Source: Pseudomonadota bacterium (lineage in GTDB: Bacteria; Pseudomonadota; Gammaproteobacteria; Steroidobacterales; Woeseiaceae). Taken from it: 64,000 nt of DNA. Below are positions 22,635-31,581 of this stretch, piece after piece. The translations under genes were made by a program, and so were the position numbers. The stretch lies in the NCBI GenBank assembly GCA_022567295.1, contig JADFHE010000001.1, positions 1 to 64,000 of the forward strand, in the 5' to 3' direction. The notes beneath the pieces are model-generated. The model was not told where the DNA came from and made no database searches. It worked only from the letters and a program-made list of their open reading frames with translations. Within the stretch, counting starts at the first letter, position 1. Each line of letters opens with the position of its first letter.

Positions 22635-24392
22635 GTGCTGCGTCCTTTCTTGAGAAGACTGCCCGCTGTATCGGTGATATGGATGTTAGCGCTGTCCGCT
22701 GCGTCTTGCGACGGGCCCGCGAATCAGGCTGATCACAATGAACTGGCGACGGAAACCACTCGCGAGGTCAGGGTCATCACGTCCGGCGGGTTTACGGCGG
22801 CGTATAAAGTCCTCGGGCCCGAATTCGAAGCAGCAACCGGTATCAGGCTCGTCACGGCCTACGGCGCTTCATCAGGTGGTGCGGAAGATTCGATTCCATC
22901 GCGATTGTCCCGCGGCGAGCCGGCCGATGTAATCATTCTTTCCCGCTCGTCTCTCGACAATCTCACGGCAGCGGCTGAAGTCGTTGCCGACTCGCGAGTC
23001 GACCTGGTGCGCTCTACGATTGGGATGGCAGTGCAGTCGGGTGCGCCGATGCCCGATATCAGCACGACCGACTCGTTCGTGGCTTCGCTGCTTGCCGCCG
23101 ATTCGATTGGCTACTCTGCGAGCGCCAGCGGAACCTATCTGTCGACGGTGCTGTTTCCGCAACTCGGCATCTGGGAGCAAATAGAAGCAAAGAGCAAAAG
23201 AATCTTAAGTGAGCGAGTTGCGACGGTCGTTGCCAGAGGTGAGGTGCAAATAGGATTTCAACAGATTAGTGAGATTCTGCCTATCGAGGGAATCGACTAC
23301 GTCGGGCCCATTCCAAAAGATGTGCAAAAAGTAACAACGTTTTCGGCAGGTATCACGATGCGCGCCGAAAATTCGGCGGATGCACAGAGACTCATCGATT
23401 TTCTATCCTCGCCAGAAGTGGCCGACACTATTGCGAGTACCGGCCTAGAACCGGTAGCGTCGGCTCGCAAACAGATGTCCGACGACTTTCCAAATCGACC
23501 GGTCACCATTGTTGTTGGTTTCGGTGTTGGCGGTAGCGCCGATCGCATGACTCGTTCTATGTCGAATTTTGTCGGTGAGGAGCTTGGGCAGCCCGTACAA
23601 GTCATCAACAAACGTGGCGCCGGGACGCTACTGGCATCCAATTACGTTCTGAGTCGACCACACGACGGCTACACGATTTACGCGTCCGGGTTCTCACCGT
23701 ATTTGTCGAATTCTATTCTCGAAGGCAATGCGGATTTCACGATCGACGATTTCGCGTATCTCAATTTCCAGTGGTTCGACGAAGACCTCATCGCACTGCA
23801 CAAGGATTCGCAGTACAAGGATTTGCCGGAGCTTCTTGAGGCAATACGGACCCGACCAAAGACAGTACGCGCCTCGGTTGTTCGCGGGTCGGGCGGCCAC
23901 CTGATGGCGAAGTTGCTACTCGAGGTCAACGGCATTCCACAGGAGAATCTGAATCTTGTGACCTATAACGGGGGTGGATTGGCACGGGCGGCTGTCGCTG
24001 GCGGCATCGTGGACTACATCGTGATAAGCGCCGAGGGAACTGAGAGTATTCGTGAATTTATTCGACCGTTAGCAATAGTAAGCGAACAGCGAAATCCCAA
24101 TTGGGATGTGCCGACGCTCAATGTAGCGCTGCAGCCGATGGATATCAGTGTCCCGATCCTGCCCGGAAGCATACGCGGGTTCGCGATGACGGCCGAATTC
24201 AAGCGGAATTATCCGGAGCGATTCAACAAAATTGCGGAGGCGTTCAAGAGGGCGCTGCAAAATGAGGAGCTGCTGGATACTCTCGAACGATCGGCTATCG
24301 GCTCTCGCTGGACCGGTCCGGAGCAGTCGGAAATTACGATGAGAACAACATTCAGCATTTTCGAAGACTACTCGTACCTGTTGAAGTTGTAG
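22635..24392 (+). CDS. Two-domain solute-binding lipoprotein: ModA-like domain fused to TctC-like domain
   Basis: This is a 585-residue protein, nearly twice the usual TctC length. A lipoprotein signal ends SAASC (Cys25). Residues about 44-275 resemble a ModA-type periplasmic binding domain (VRVITSGGFTAAYKVLGPEFE, YGASSGGAEDSI, GEPADVIILS, then FLSSPEVADTIASTGLEP). From about 285 a complete TctC/Bug domain begins (NRPVTIVVGFGVGGSADRMTR, GAGTLLASNYV, VRGSGGHLMAKLLL, YNGGGLARAAVAGG). No stop or frameshift separates the halves. The GTG start gives a proper signal peptide. It heads an operon with tctB and tctA paralogues. Inference: a tethered receptor offering two binding sites to one permease. 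A gene-fusion artefact is unlikely given the continuous frame. Confidence 0.85.
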   Translation: MLRPFLRRLPAVSVIWMLALSAASCDGPANQADHNELATETTREVRVITSGGFTAAYKVLGPEFEAATGIRLVTAYGASSGGAEDSIPSRLSRGEPADVIILSRSSLDNLTAAAEVVADSRVDLVRSTIGMAVQSGAPMPDISTTDSFVASLLAADSIGYSASASGTYLSTVLFPQLGIWEQIEAKSKRILSERVATVVARGEVQIGFQQISEILPIEGIDYVGPIPKDVQKVTTFSAGITMRAENSADAQRLIDFLSSPEVADTIASTGLEPVASARKQMSDDFPNRPVTIVVGFGVGGSADRMTRSMSNFVGEELGQPVQVINKRGAGTLLASNYVLSRPHDGYTIYASGFSPYLSNSILEGNADFTIDDFAYLNFQWFDEDLIALHKDSQYKDLPELLEAIRTRPKTVRASVVRGSGGHLMAKLLLEVNGIPQENLNLVTYNGGGLARAAVAGGIVDYIVISAEGTESIREFIRPLAIVSEQRNPNWDVPTLNVALQPMDISVPILPGSIRGFAMTAEFKRNYPERFNKIAEAFKRALQNEELLDTLERSAIGSRWTGPEQSEITMRTTFSIFEDYSYLLKL

Positions 24393-24399
24393 ATTTGAA

Positions 24400-24867
24400 A
24401 TGTCCTCAACCGCTGAAAAAAAGAACAAATACCGCGTCGCTGATCTGGCCGTATTGCTGGTCCTGGCGAGTCTCGTTGTCTTGTACGGCATCGATGCGTA
24501 CAGAGCTTCCAGCGATGTCCTGAACCTGATCCTGGTACTGCCGATTATCGTGATGGTACTGGTGCTGTGTCTGGTCCAGTTCGTTATCGAGTTGAGAGAT
24601 GACAGGGCGGAGGCGCCGCCACGAGAAAGCGTTGCCGATGTCGCGCCGGTCATTGGCTTGTTTGCGGTCTACGTTCTGACTCTGCAGTGGCTTGGTTTTG
24701 ATATCGGCACGATGCTGTTCGTGGCCGCTTTTCTCTGGCTCCAGGGTGAGCGTCGCTGGCACTGGCTCATTGGGTATTCGATCAGTCTGAGTTTCGGATT
24801 GGCGTTGTTCTTCTCAACGATGTTGCCGTACCCAATGCCGATGCTGATCCTGCAAACCGCGTACTGA
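24400..24867 (+). CDS. tctB: TctB-like small permease subunit (second system)
   Basis: This 155-residue protein has four predicted helices (about 14-33, 41-61, 84-103, 118-150) and a charged loop RDDRAEAPPRE between the second and third. Size and topology match TctB. It follows the fused binding protein by 7 nt and precedes the second tctA by 9 nt. It would form the second TTT permease with the next gene. Sequence similarity to the first tctB is low by eye, so the systems are old paralogues or separately acquired. Confidence 0.85.
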   Translation: MSSTAEKKNKYRVADLAVLLVLASLVVLYGIDAYRASSDVLNLILVLPIIVMVLVLCLVQFVIELRDDRAEAPPRESVADVAPVIGLFAVYVLTLQWLGFDIGTMLFVAAFLWLQGERRWHWLIGYSISLSFGLALFFSTMLPYPMPMLILQTAY

Positions 24868-24876
24868 GATGGCGAG

Positions 24877-26376
24877 ATGATTGACTGGACATCACTCTTC
24901 GCTGCTTTCGATCTGCTGTTCTCCAGCATCGATCCTTGGTTAGTCGTTGTCCCCGGCATTCTCATCGGTTTGCTGTTCGGTGCGATACCGGGACTGCAGA
25001 TATCCATGGCCATGGCGATTTTCCTGCCAATGACGCTCTACATGGATTTCATGCAGGCCATGCTTTTTCTCACAGCGATATTCACCGGCGGCACTTTCGG
25101 TGGCAGCATCCCAGCCGTGCTGATGAATATTCCAGGCACATCGTCGGCGATTGCGACGGCATTTGACGGCTACCCGATGTCGAAAAAGGGCCAACACAAC
25201 ACGGCGCTGGGTATCGCCCTGGGCGCTTCGTGCATTGGTGTGCTCGCAGGCTACGGCATCCTGTTTCTGCTGATTGGGCCGATTTCAACGATGGTGCTCA
25301 AAATAGGTCCGGCGGAGATGGCTGCGGTCATCCTGTGGGGCATAACGCTGATTGGCAGTCTCAGCAGCGGCAGCGTGTTGAAAGGCATCATCTCAGGTCT
25401 GATAGGCCTGCTGATCGGCACGATAGGCTTCAGCGAAGCCGGCGTGTTACGGGGCACCATGGGTAGCGTTTATCTCATCGACGGCGTGCCGGCCATACCG
25501 GCGATGATCGGCATGTTTGCCGCCTCTGAGCTGTTTCGACTGGTAAAAACGAAGTACCTGGTCGAGGACAGCGCCGCGCGCAAGGTCAGTGCCCGAGCCA
25601 TTTTTGACGGATTCCTCAAAGCCTTCAGCTACCCGTGGATCCTGGCGCGCGGAAGTCTTATCGGGGTGTTCGTCGGCGCGGTGCCCGGAGTGGGCTCGTC
25701 GGTTGCAAATCTTCTGTCTTATATTGCCACCAAGAATCGCGATCCGGACCCGGACTCCTTCGGCAAGGGCAACCCGGCCGGCGTGGTCGCCTCGGAGGCC
25801 GCAAACAGCACCTCTGAGGCTGGTTCCATGGCGACACTTCTCGCTTTGGGTATTCCCGGTGGCGGTGCGACCGCGGTCATGCTGGCCGCATTCGCAATGC
25901 ACAACATTACGGGTGGTCCGCAGTTTATCCGGGAACAGACAGACGTGGTGTACGCGATTATTTTCGCCAATTTTGGTCAGGCATTCCTGCTGATTGCGCT
26001 CGGGCTGATGTTCATTCCGATATTGGCAAACGTGGTTAAGGTGCCGATGACTTACCTGGTACCCACCGTCCTGGCGATGGCCGTGTTCGGCGCCTTCGGC
26101 TTAACCGGAGACTTGTCCGGGCCAGTTACTGTATTGGTTTTCTCGGTGGTTGGATGGCTGTTCAAGCGTTTCGACTACTCAGTCCCGGCCGCGGTAATTG
26201 GCATTCTACTCGGCGGCATGGCGGAAGACTCCATCATTTATTCGTATCAAATCAGCGGGGGTCAGTGGAGTTATGTTCTGGAACGTCCGATCACACTCGT
26301 GATTCTGATGTTGCTTCTCCTGTCCCTGTTCGGCAGCAAACTTCTGGGCTTACTGACGAGACGGGCAAGCAGTTGA
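24877..26376 (+). CDS. tctA: TctA-family large permease subunit (second system)
   Basis: This 499-residue polytopic membrane protein has the TctA motifs LLFGAIPGLQISMAMAIFLP, GTFGGSIPAVLMNIPG, FVGAVPGVGSSVANLLSY and SEAANSTSEAGSMATLLALG. It is the transport subunit of the second TTT system, partnered with the fused binding lipoprotein. It overlaps the start of the TauE-like gene by four nucleotides (TTGA). It differs from the first TctA throughout, consistent with a different substrate. Confidence 0.95.
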   Translation: MIDWTSLFAAFDLLFSSIDPWLVVVPGILIGLLFGAIPGLQISMAMAIFLPMTLYMDFMQAMLFLTAIFTGGTFGGSIPAVLMNIPGTSSAIATAFDGYPMSKKGQHNTALGIALGASCIGVLAGYGILFLLIGPISTMVLKIGPAEMAAVILWGITLIGSLSSGSVLKGIISGLIGLLIGTIGFSEAGVLRGTMGSVYLIDGVPAIPAMIGMFAASELFRLVKTKYLVEDSAARKVSARAIFDGFLKAFSYPWILARGSLIGVFVGAVPGVGSSVANLLSYIATKNRDPDPDSFGKGNPAGVVASEAANSTSEAGSMATLLALGIPGGGATAVMLAAFAMHNITGGPQFIREQTDVVYAIIFANFGQAFLLIALGLMFIPILANVVKVPMTYLVPTVLAMAVFGAFGLTGDLSGPVTVLVFSVVGWLFKRFDYSVPAAVIGILLGGMAEDSIIYSYQISGGQWSYVLERPITLVILMLLLLSLFGSKLLGLLTRRASS

Positions 26377-27116
26377 TTGCCGACCTGTCGCTGCTGGTGC
26401 TTGCTTTCGTGTTGCTAGCGTCGTTCGCGACCGCCGTTTTGCACGGCGCGATTGGCATGGCGGGCGGCGTAATTATGGCCGCGATCCTCTCGCATTTTAT
26501 GAGTATCAAGTCTGCTGTTCCGGTGATGACCTGCGCGTTGATCATCAGTCACTTTAGTCGCGCAATCATGTATTTCCGTGATACCGACTGGAAAATCACG
26601 TTTCGTGTGCTGTTGTTCGGCTGTCCCACGATCGTCATTGGCGCACTGATATTCAGCGTCATCAGTCCCAGGGCGATCGCAATTGTTTTCGCGGCGTTTT
26701 TGATTGCGTCGTTTCCGATCAAATACTGGGCACGGAAACATCAAATTACCACCGGCCCCAAGCTGCTTGCCGGTGCCAGCGCGATTTGGGGCATGCTCGC
26801 GGGCAACGTCATCGGACCGGCCTTTTTCCTGGCCCCTTTTCTGTTGGGCACCGGGATGAATCGAATGGTGTTTGCGGGAACGCTCGCCAGCATCACGTTT
26901 GTTATGAATGTCCTGAAACTAAGCGTATTCGGAGCGACAGAGCTAATTACCGGCGAGTTGTTGCTGCTTGGGGTCCTGATCGGCGTAATGACCATCCCGG
27001 GAAACTGGGTAGGTCGCTCGATACTCAAGAAAATGCAGGACAGCGAGCATCGATTGATCATCGACATTTTAACGGTATTGATGATCGCAAACTTTATTTA
27101 TCTCGCCGCTAAATGA
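26373..27116 (+). CDS. TauE/SafE-family membrane permease
   Basis: This protein of about 247 residues has seven or eight hydrophobic segments and the N-terminal repeat signature AVLHGAIGMAGGVIMAAIL. A matching segment, SAIWGMLAGNVIGPAFFLAPFLL, lies in the second half, as in the TauE/SafE family of presumed anion exporters or importers. The best start is a TTG at 26373 overlapping the tctA stop; no in-frame ATG precedes the first helix without running deep into tctA. It lies inside the second TTT operon and overlaps the flavoprotein start (ATGA). Family members handle sulfite, sulfoacetate or organic anions; the actual substrate is unknown. Confidence 0.85.
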   Translation: MIADLSLLVLAFVLLASFATAVLHGAIGMAGGVIMAAILSHFMSIKSAVPVMTCALIISHFSRAIMYFRDTDWKITFRVLLFGCPTIVIGALIFSVISPRAIAIVFAAFLIASFPIKYWARKHQITTGPKLLAGASAIWGMLAGNVIGPAFFLAPFLLGTGMNRMVFAGTLASITFVMNVLKLSVFGATELITGELLLLGVLIGVMTIPGNWVGRSILKKMQDSEHRLIIDILTVLMIANFIYLAAK

Positions 27117-28591
27117 TGAGAATACTTATTGCAGGCAGTGGCAATGCGGCACTTTGTGCGGGAATAGCGGCGCTCGAGCGAGGGGCAGACGTATTAATAC
27201 TGGAAAAGGCGTGCGCCGACGAGGCAGGCGGCAATAGCCGCTACACGGCCGGGGCGATGCGCTTCGCGTACGAGTCCCGCGACGAGCTGCTTCCTTTGTT
27301 GCGCAATCCTGCAGGCGAAGCATTTGATCGTGCTGATTTCGGATCCTATACGCGAAATGATTTTGCGCATGACCTGCGTAATTTCAATGACGGCAAGCCG
27401 CTAAATTATTTGCAGGACACGCTGGTCGACGAGAGCTACGACACGATGTTGTGGCTCAGTCGTCACAATATCGGTTTCGATCCAATCTACTCGCGGCAGG
27501 CATTTCAGAAAGACGGCAGGTACGTGTTCTGGGGCGGCCTCGTACTTGAAGCGCACGGGGAGGGAGTCGGTCTTGTTGCGGCCGAAACACGGGAATTTCT
27601 ACGGTTGGGTGGAAAGATTCAGTATGACTGTGAATGCCGGGAGCTTGTCATTGACGATTCTGGTATCCGTGGTGTGATTTGCATGTCGCCCACCGGCCAG
27701 ATCACTCTGGACGCCGATGCCGTTGTACTGGGTTGCGGTGGTTTTGAGGCGAGCAAGGAAATGCGACGCCAGTACATGGGTGACAAGTGGGTCAATGCAA
27801 AAGTCAGAGGCACCCGGCACAACACTGGAGCCGGTATCGAGATGGCTTTGGCAGTTGGCGCAGAGATGGAGGGCCGGTCTGACGGCTGTCATGCGGTGCC
27901 AATGGATCTTCACATGCCGGATTTCGGAAATACAGAACTGCCTTTTATCGAACGAAAAAACTATCGGAAGATCTGTTACTTCCTCGGGATAATGCTGAAC
28001 GCGAAGGGAGAACGATTCGTTGACGAAGGCGAGAATTATCGAAACTACACCTATGCACAGTTTGGCCGCGAAATCCTGAACCAGCCGCAAGGAATTGCCT
28101 GGCAGTTGTTCGACAAGCAGGTGGATGCTCTGCTGTACGACGAGTACCGGTTTGCAGAGGCCAGCTTTGTCGAGGCGGACACGCTGGTCGATCTGACATC
28201 GAAGCTTGACGGTGTCGACGCGCAAAGGGCACTGCACACGATTCAAGAGTTCAACGCGGCAGTTGACCCGGCCAACGCGTTTGATCCAACGATCCTGGAT
28301 GGGCGCTGTACTAGCGGCCTCGCGGTCGATAAAACAAACTGGGCTAACAGGCTGGACGAACCGCCATTTAAGGCGTTTCCGGTCACCTGTGGAATAACGT
28401 TTACCTACGCAGGATTGCGTGTCGACAGGAGCGCAGCGGTTCTCAATCGTGAGGGGATGAAAATTCCGGGGCTCTATGCCTGCGGGGAAATGATAGGAGG
28501 CATATTCTCTGCGGGCTACCCCGGTGGCTCCGGGTTGACCTCAGGCGCCGTATTTGGCCGAATCGCTGGACAATCCGCGGCACAGATCTGA
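27113..28591 (+). CDS. FAD-dependent dehydrogenase, TcuA (tricarballylate dehydrogenase)/fumarate-reductase family
   Basis: This 492-residue flavoprotein starts with an FAD Rossmann motif, IAGSGNAALCAGIAALERGADVLILEK. The substrate-domain features GGNSRYTAGAMRF, GRGT-like GTRHNTGAGIEMALAVGAEM, and the C-terminal FAD loop GEMIGGIFSAGYPGGSGLTSGAVFGRIAG are the pattern of TcuA and soluble fumarate-reductase flavoproteins. TcuA oxidises tricarballylate to cis-aconitate. Its position at the end of a TTT operon supports a role in making an imported tri- or dicarboxylate metabolisable. No TcuB-like electron-transfer partner is nearby, so the electron acceptor and exact substrate remain inferred. The start ATG overlaps the preceding stop. 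Confidence 0.85.
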   Translation: MMRILIAGSGNAALCAGIAALERGADVLILEKACADEAGGNSRYTAGAMRFAYESRDELLPLLRNPAGEAFDRADFGSYTRNDFAHDLRNFNDGKPLNYLQDTLVDESYDTMLWLSRHNIGFDPIYSRQAFQKDGRYVFWGGLVLEAHGEGVGLVAAETREFLRLGGKIQYDCECRELVIDDSGIRGVICMSPTGQITLDADAVVLGCGGFEASKEMRRQYMGDKWVNAKVRGTRHNTGAGIEMALAVGAEMEGRSDGCHAVPMDLHMPDFGNTELPFIERKNYRKICYFLGIMLNAKGERFVDEGENYRNYTYAQFGREILNQPQGIAWQLFDKQVDALLYDEYRFAEASFVEADTLVDLTSKLDGVDAQRALHTIQEFNAAVDPANAFDPTILDGRCTSGLAVDKTNWANRLDEPPFKAFPVTCGITFTYAGLRVDRSAAVLNREGMKIPGLYACGEMIGGIFSAGYPGGSGLTSGAVFGRIAGQSAAQI

Positions 28592-29035
28592 CCTATTGTC
28601 GTCCGCCGCTGCATGATAATTCGTCTGTTCGCGCAAATGTCACCTGCCGGGACTGGTGCCGAGGCGGCCCAGCCAGTTATCAACCGTTGGGAATCTGCTA
28701 CTCAACAATCTAATGTGCATATTAGAATTCAATTCGCAGCTTCTTTGGTAAAACAACAAGTTACAGTCCAACAGCCTAACTTCGAACCAGGTTTATTTTG
28801 GTAAGGAACAACCGATTGCATTGCCGTACTTAGACAGTGGATGCTTTCGGTTTTTCAAAGGTTTATCCGCTGACTGACGAAAATTTGCGGGAATCTCCCG
28901 GAGAAAGGGGGTAGAAAGCCTATTTATGTTACCAGTCGATTGACTTACAAAGCTTTGCCCCCAATAATAGACACAAGTGGATTGGGAATGCCCGGTCGGC
29001 GCTTGGCCTCGATGAATACCGGGGCTTTTCGCTTT
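28592..29035. other. Non-coding gap between TcuA-like and DUF3800 genes
   Basis: About 440 nt with no supported gene, tRNA or clear terminator. Base composition becomes AT-richer after about 28690, marking a probable boundary between the transporter cluster and the accessory patch. Confidence 0.5.
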
Positions 29036-29773
29036 TTAGGGGAACGATTTTAGGCCCCACCCGTCGATCTTGCCACTCTCGCTTTGTCGAAATTTCTCCT
29101 TCACAACGTCATATGCCGGGTTCGGATCATTCGGTCTAATAGTTCGTCTACCGATTGGGTAAGCAACCAAATCCGCCAGTTGCATGCCGGTGGAATTGGT
29201 TTGTTTGCTGGCGAACTCGATATCGAACGGCATATTTCCGTCAAACCAGTTTCCGCCCGAGATCACGCGCAAGAATGCCAACTCTAATTCGTTGTCTTCC
29301 TTTTTGCCCCGGCATTCAAAGCAAATCGTTGTACGATTCTCGTTCTGTCCGAGGTCCTGCAAAAACCTGTACGTCCGCTCGAGGCAGAAAACCATGGCAA
29401 TGTCATACGGATTGGCCGGGTAAGCGTATTGCTCCTTGAGTTTATTCTTGTCGATAACGGCAGCAATTAGAGTAAACGGTGCATTGGTGATTTCAGTAGT
29501 AAGCGCAGCCATGAATCTCTTGCGCACCTGACTGTTTTGCAATATCGAGAATTCCTTCTTCGCCTTACGAATGTTATGGCTGTGCAATACGACCAGATCA
29601 TGACCAAAAAAATCGAATTTCAACCGCTGGAAGGCGGGGACGATAGTATCGGTGTAAGCGGATTTCTCGAAAATGCAGAAAGCCAGGACGAATACCGGGT
29701 ATTGCGGATCGATACTGACCAGCCCGTGGTCGCCGCTTTCGTCTACGTAGACGATGTAGTCGCTAAACCCCAT
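29036..29773 (-). CDS. DUF3800-domain protein
   Basis: This 245-residue soluble protein opens with IVYVDESGDHG (residues about 7-17), the acidic start motif of DUF3800, an RNase H-like fold family. Further acidic positions appear in ICFECRGKKED and in SKQTNSTGMQLADLVAYPIGR, the conserved late D/ADL motif. These motifs suggest a possible metal-dependent nuclease. Members are scattered through mobile and defence-related regions, and biochemical data are scarce. Here it stands alone, next to a long non-coding stretch and an integrase remnant, which fits an accessory cargo gene. The function is not established. Confidence 0.8.
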   Translation of the reverse strand: MGFSDYIVYVDESGDHGLVSIDPQYPVFVLAFCIFEKSAYTDTIVPAFQRLKFDFFGHDLVVLHSHNIRKAKKEFSILQNSQVRKRFMAALTTEITNAPFTLIAAVIDKNKLKEQYAYPANPYDIAMVFCLERTYRFLQDLGQNENRTTICFECRGKKEDNELELAFLRVISGGNWFDGNMPFDIEFASKQTNSTGMQLADLVAYPIGRRTIRPNDPNPAYDVVKEKFRQSESGKIDGWGLKSFP

Positions 29774-30762
29774 TTCTTGATTCTAATTCATTAGGACCGG
29801 AGGCAAGCCGGCATTATTGTTTCCCATCAATTCATTTGTGAAAAATGCCGCAATATCCCCAACAATGTTACAAGGCTCCAAAGAGCGGGCATGGATGATA
29901 GGCGGTCATTGGCCCAACACCCAGTCGACCGATGATCGTGGCTCTCCGAAGGCTGCTGCCGTTTACCTGTAATAGTCAGCGTGCCAGACGGACGTCTGGT
30001 ATGCTGGCCATATGATGCGAAGCGCCCGTGTCACCAGTTGCACTGGTGACACGGGCCGCAACGCCATGAACCACGCCGCTCCTGGGCTGATTTTTCGTGC
30101 GCCCCAGGGGTTATCTGTTATTGTTTGGCGGTAGTTCGATAGGTTTTTAGACGCGGCCACTGCGCATAAAGTGGCAACTGGGTGCTTCAGGACTTCGTTT
30201 CAAGCGCCGCGATCCAAGATCGTGAGTCCATCTTCAACTAAGCCGTTTTTCTAACGGCAGTGCCAGGCTCTTTGATTAGAACTGGCTTTCAACGTATGCG
30301 GTATTGGGTTTGGCAGGCGATTGCTTGTCTCGATCCGGTGTACCGCTTCTTCAACCAAACAGTTCAGCTAACTGCATCTAAAATAAGGAGGTATTCAATA
30401 ACAATCGTTAACTCAGGCCATTAAGGCCAAGTTGGAATATTGCTCGGGCTCTATCCGTCAGGAAATCCCGGCATGCCTGCGACCAGGCAGGTTCAGAAAG
30501 GGGCTGGTGTCCCAAGACCATTACCACTTCGGTGGGCTTTGCAGATAATGCTGCAGGCGGTCAGATTCACTTACCAATTGTGAGAAGCACCGTATAACTC
30601 TGAACCACCAACATCGACATAAAAGATAAATGAAGTCCCACGGGATATGCCATGAATTGGCGGTCCCGATGGGGCTTCCCTCGGCCCGGAGTTTAGATGC
30701 GTTATTGCATAAGGACATAATATATCTTATTATGGCCAGTTATTAATCTCTCGGACCCTTGC
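29774..30762. other. Non-coding accessory stretch with strong palindromes
   Basis: About 990 nt with no supported gene. It contains the imperfect palindrome CCAGACG-GA-CGTCTGG near 29984-30000 and the 15-bp hairpin at 30024-30056. A purine-rich GGAGGT near 30386 is followed by a frame closed by stops, suggesting decayed coding sequence. A small open frame at about 30630-30747 has no recognisable similarity. Confidence 0.45.
30024..30056. repeat. Perfect 15-bp inverted repeat with 3-nt loop
   Basis: Arms GCCCGTGTCACCAGT and ACTGGTGACACGGGC flank TGC. There is no T-run on either strand, so it is not a standard terminator. It lies in a gene-free stretch of an element-like region, and could be a protein-binding site, a small-RNA stem or a mobile-element end. 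Confidence 0.75.
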
Positions 30763-31242
30763 GTGGAACCCCGTACCTATACCTTGAAAGAAGCAGTCAC
30801 CATCCTGCATCGATCCGATGGAGCAGACGAAGCAACCCGCATTACTCGTCATATTCGCCACTGGACGAGCCTCGACCTGTTGGTGCCGGTTGGAGACAAA
30901 CACACCGGAACCGGTCGAGCTCGGGAGTATCCCGTTGAGGAGATTTATCGTGCGGCGGCTTTATTGGAACTGGCAAAGTGGCGGGTGCCGGTCACAGTGC
31001 TGGCCGACACGTTCCGTCAGTTTACGGCGGACTTCGAGAAGGAATGGCTACTCGCTGTAAAAGGTACCGAAGCGATCTATGTGACTATGACCTGGAGTGA
31101 AGGCTTGACCGTCTGGAACATCGCGGTCGGCAAGCCAGAGCTTTTCATGCTCGATGATCCTTCTCCAGAAAGTGAGATCGGCGGACCGGCCAGTGCAATT
31201 GTGATCAACCTCACCAGCGTGCTGCGTGGACTGCGATTTTAA
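30763..31242 (+). CDS. MerR-like DNA-binding regulator (accessory)
   Basis: This 159-residue protein has an N-terminal winged-helix-like segment of the MerR type. YTLKEAVTIL is followed by RHIRHWTSLDLLVPVG and REYPVEEIYRAAALLEL, then a C-terminal part of unclear fold. It starts with GTG at 30763. It lies directly before an AlpA-like gene and an integrase, the position of element regulators controlling excision. The C-terminal half has no metal-binding cysteines, so it is not a metal-sensing MerR. The specific function is unknown. Confidence 0.6.
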   Translation: MEPRTYTLKEAVTILHRSDGADEATRITRHIRHWTSLDLLVPVGDKHTGTGRAREYPVEEIYRAAALLELAKWRVPVTVLADTFRQFTADFEKEWLLAVKGTEAIYVTMTWSEGLTVWNIAVGKPELFMLDDPSPESEIGGPASAIVINLTSVLRGLRF

Positions 31243-31251
31243 GGCCAGGCA

Positions 31252-31581
31252 GTGAGCGTAAATGACCAGTCGGAATCTCTCGATGCCCTCCCCGTTCGCT
31301 GCCTGGATCGCGATGCGGCCGCCACGTATCTCGGCATCGGCAGAACGCTGCTGTCGCGAATCGGCCCACCACCGATTCGCCTGGGAAGACGACGCGTGTA
31401 TGACCGGGTTGACCTCGACCGTTGGCTGGATAATCATAAGCCCCGAGGGCGGGCCATAAAGGAGGAATTATGGCCCGAGAAAAAGGACTCTACAGAAGGA
31501 AAGACTCACCGTACTGGTGGCTCAAGATCGTCCTCCCAGACGGACGCCGGGTATGCAAAAGTACTCGGCTTAAAGTCTTAG
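31252..31581 (+). CDS. AlpA/excisionase-like helix-turn-helix protein
   Basis: This 109-residue protein contains a DNA-binding segment: LDRDAAATYLGIGRTLLSRI then PIRLGRRRVYDRVDLDRWLD. This is the typical helix-turn-helix with a wing seen in AlpA/Xis-type excisionases. It starts with GTG. Its C-terminal 37 codons overlap the integrase start, so the tail may not be functional or the genes may be coupled. Beside an integrase, it most likely directs excision or controls integrase expression. Confidence 0.65.
   Translation: MSVNDQSESLDALPVRCLDRDAAATYLGIGRTLLSRIGPPPIRLGRRRVYDRVDLDRWLDNHKPRGRAIKEELWPEKKDSTEGKTHRTGGSRSSSQTDAGYAKVLGLKS

Noticed and set aside
26154-26372. N-terminal extension of the TauE-like protein into tctA
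   Set aside because: The extension is a shifted reading of TctA codons and lacks hydrophobic character; the TTG at 26373 overlapping the tctA stop is preferred.
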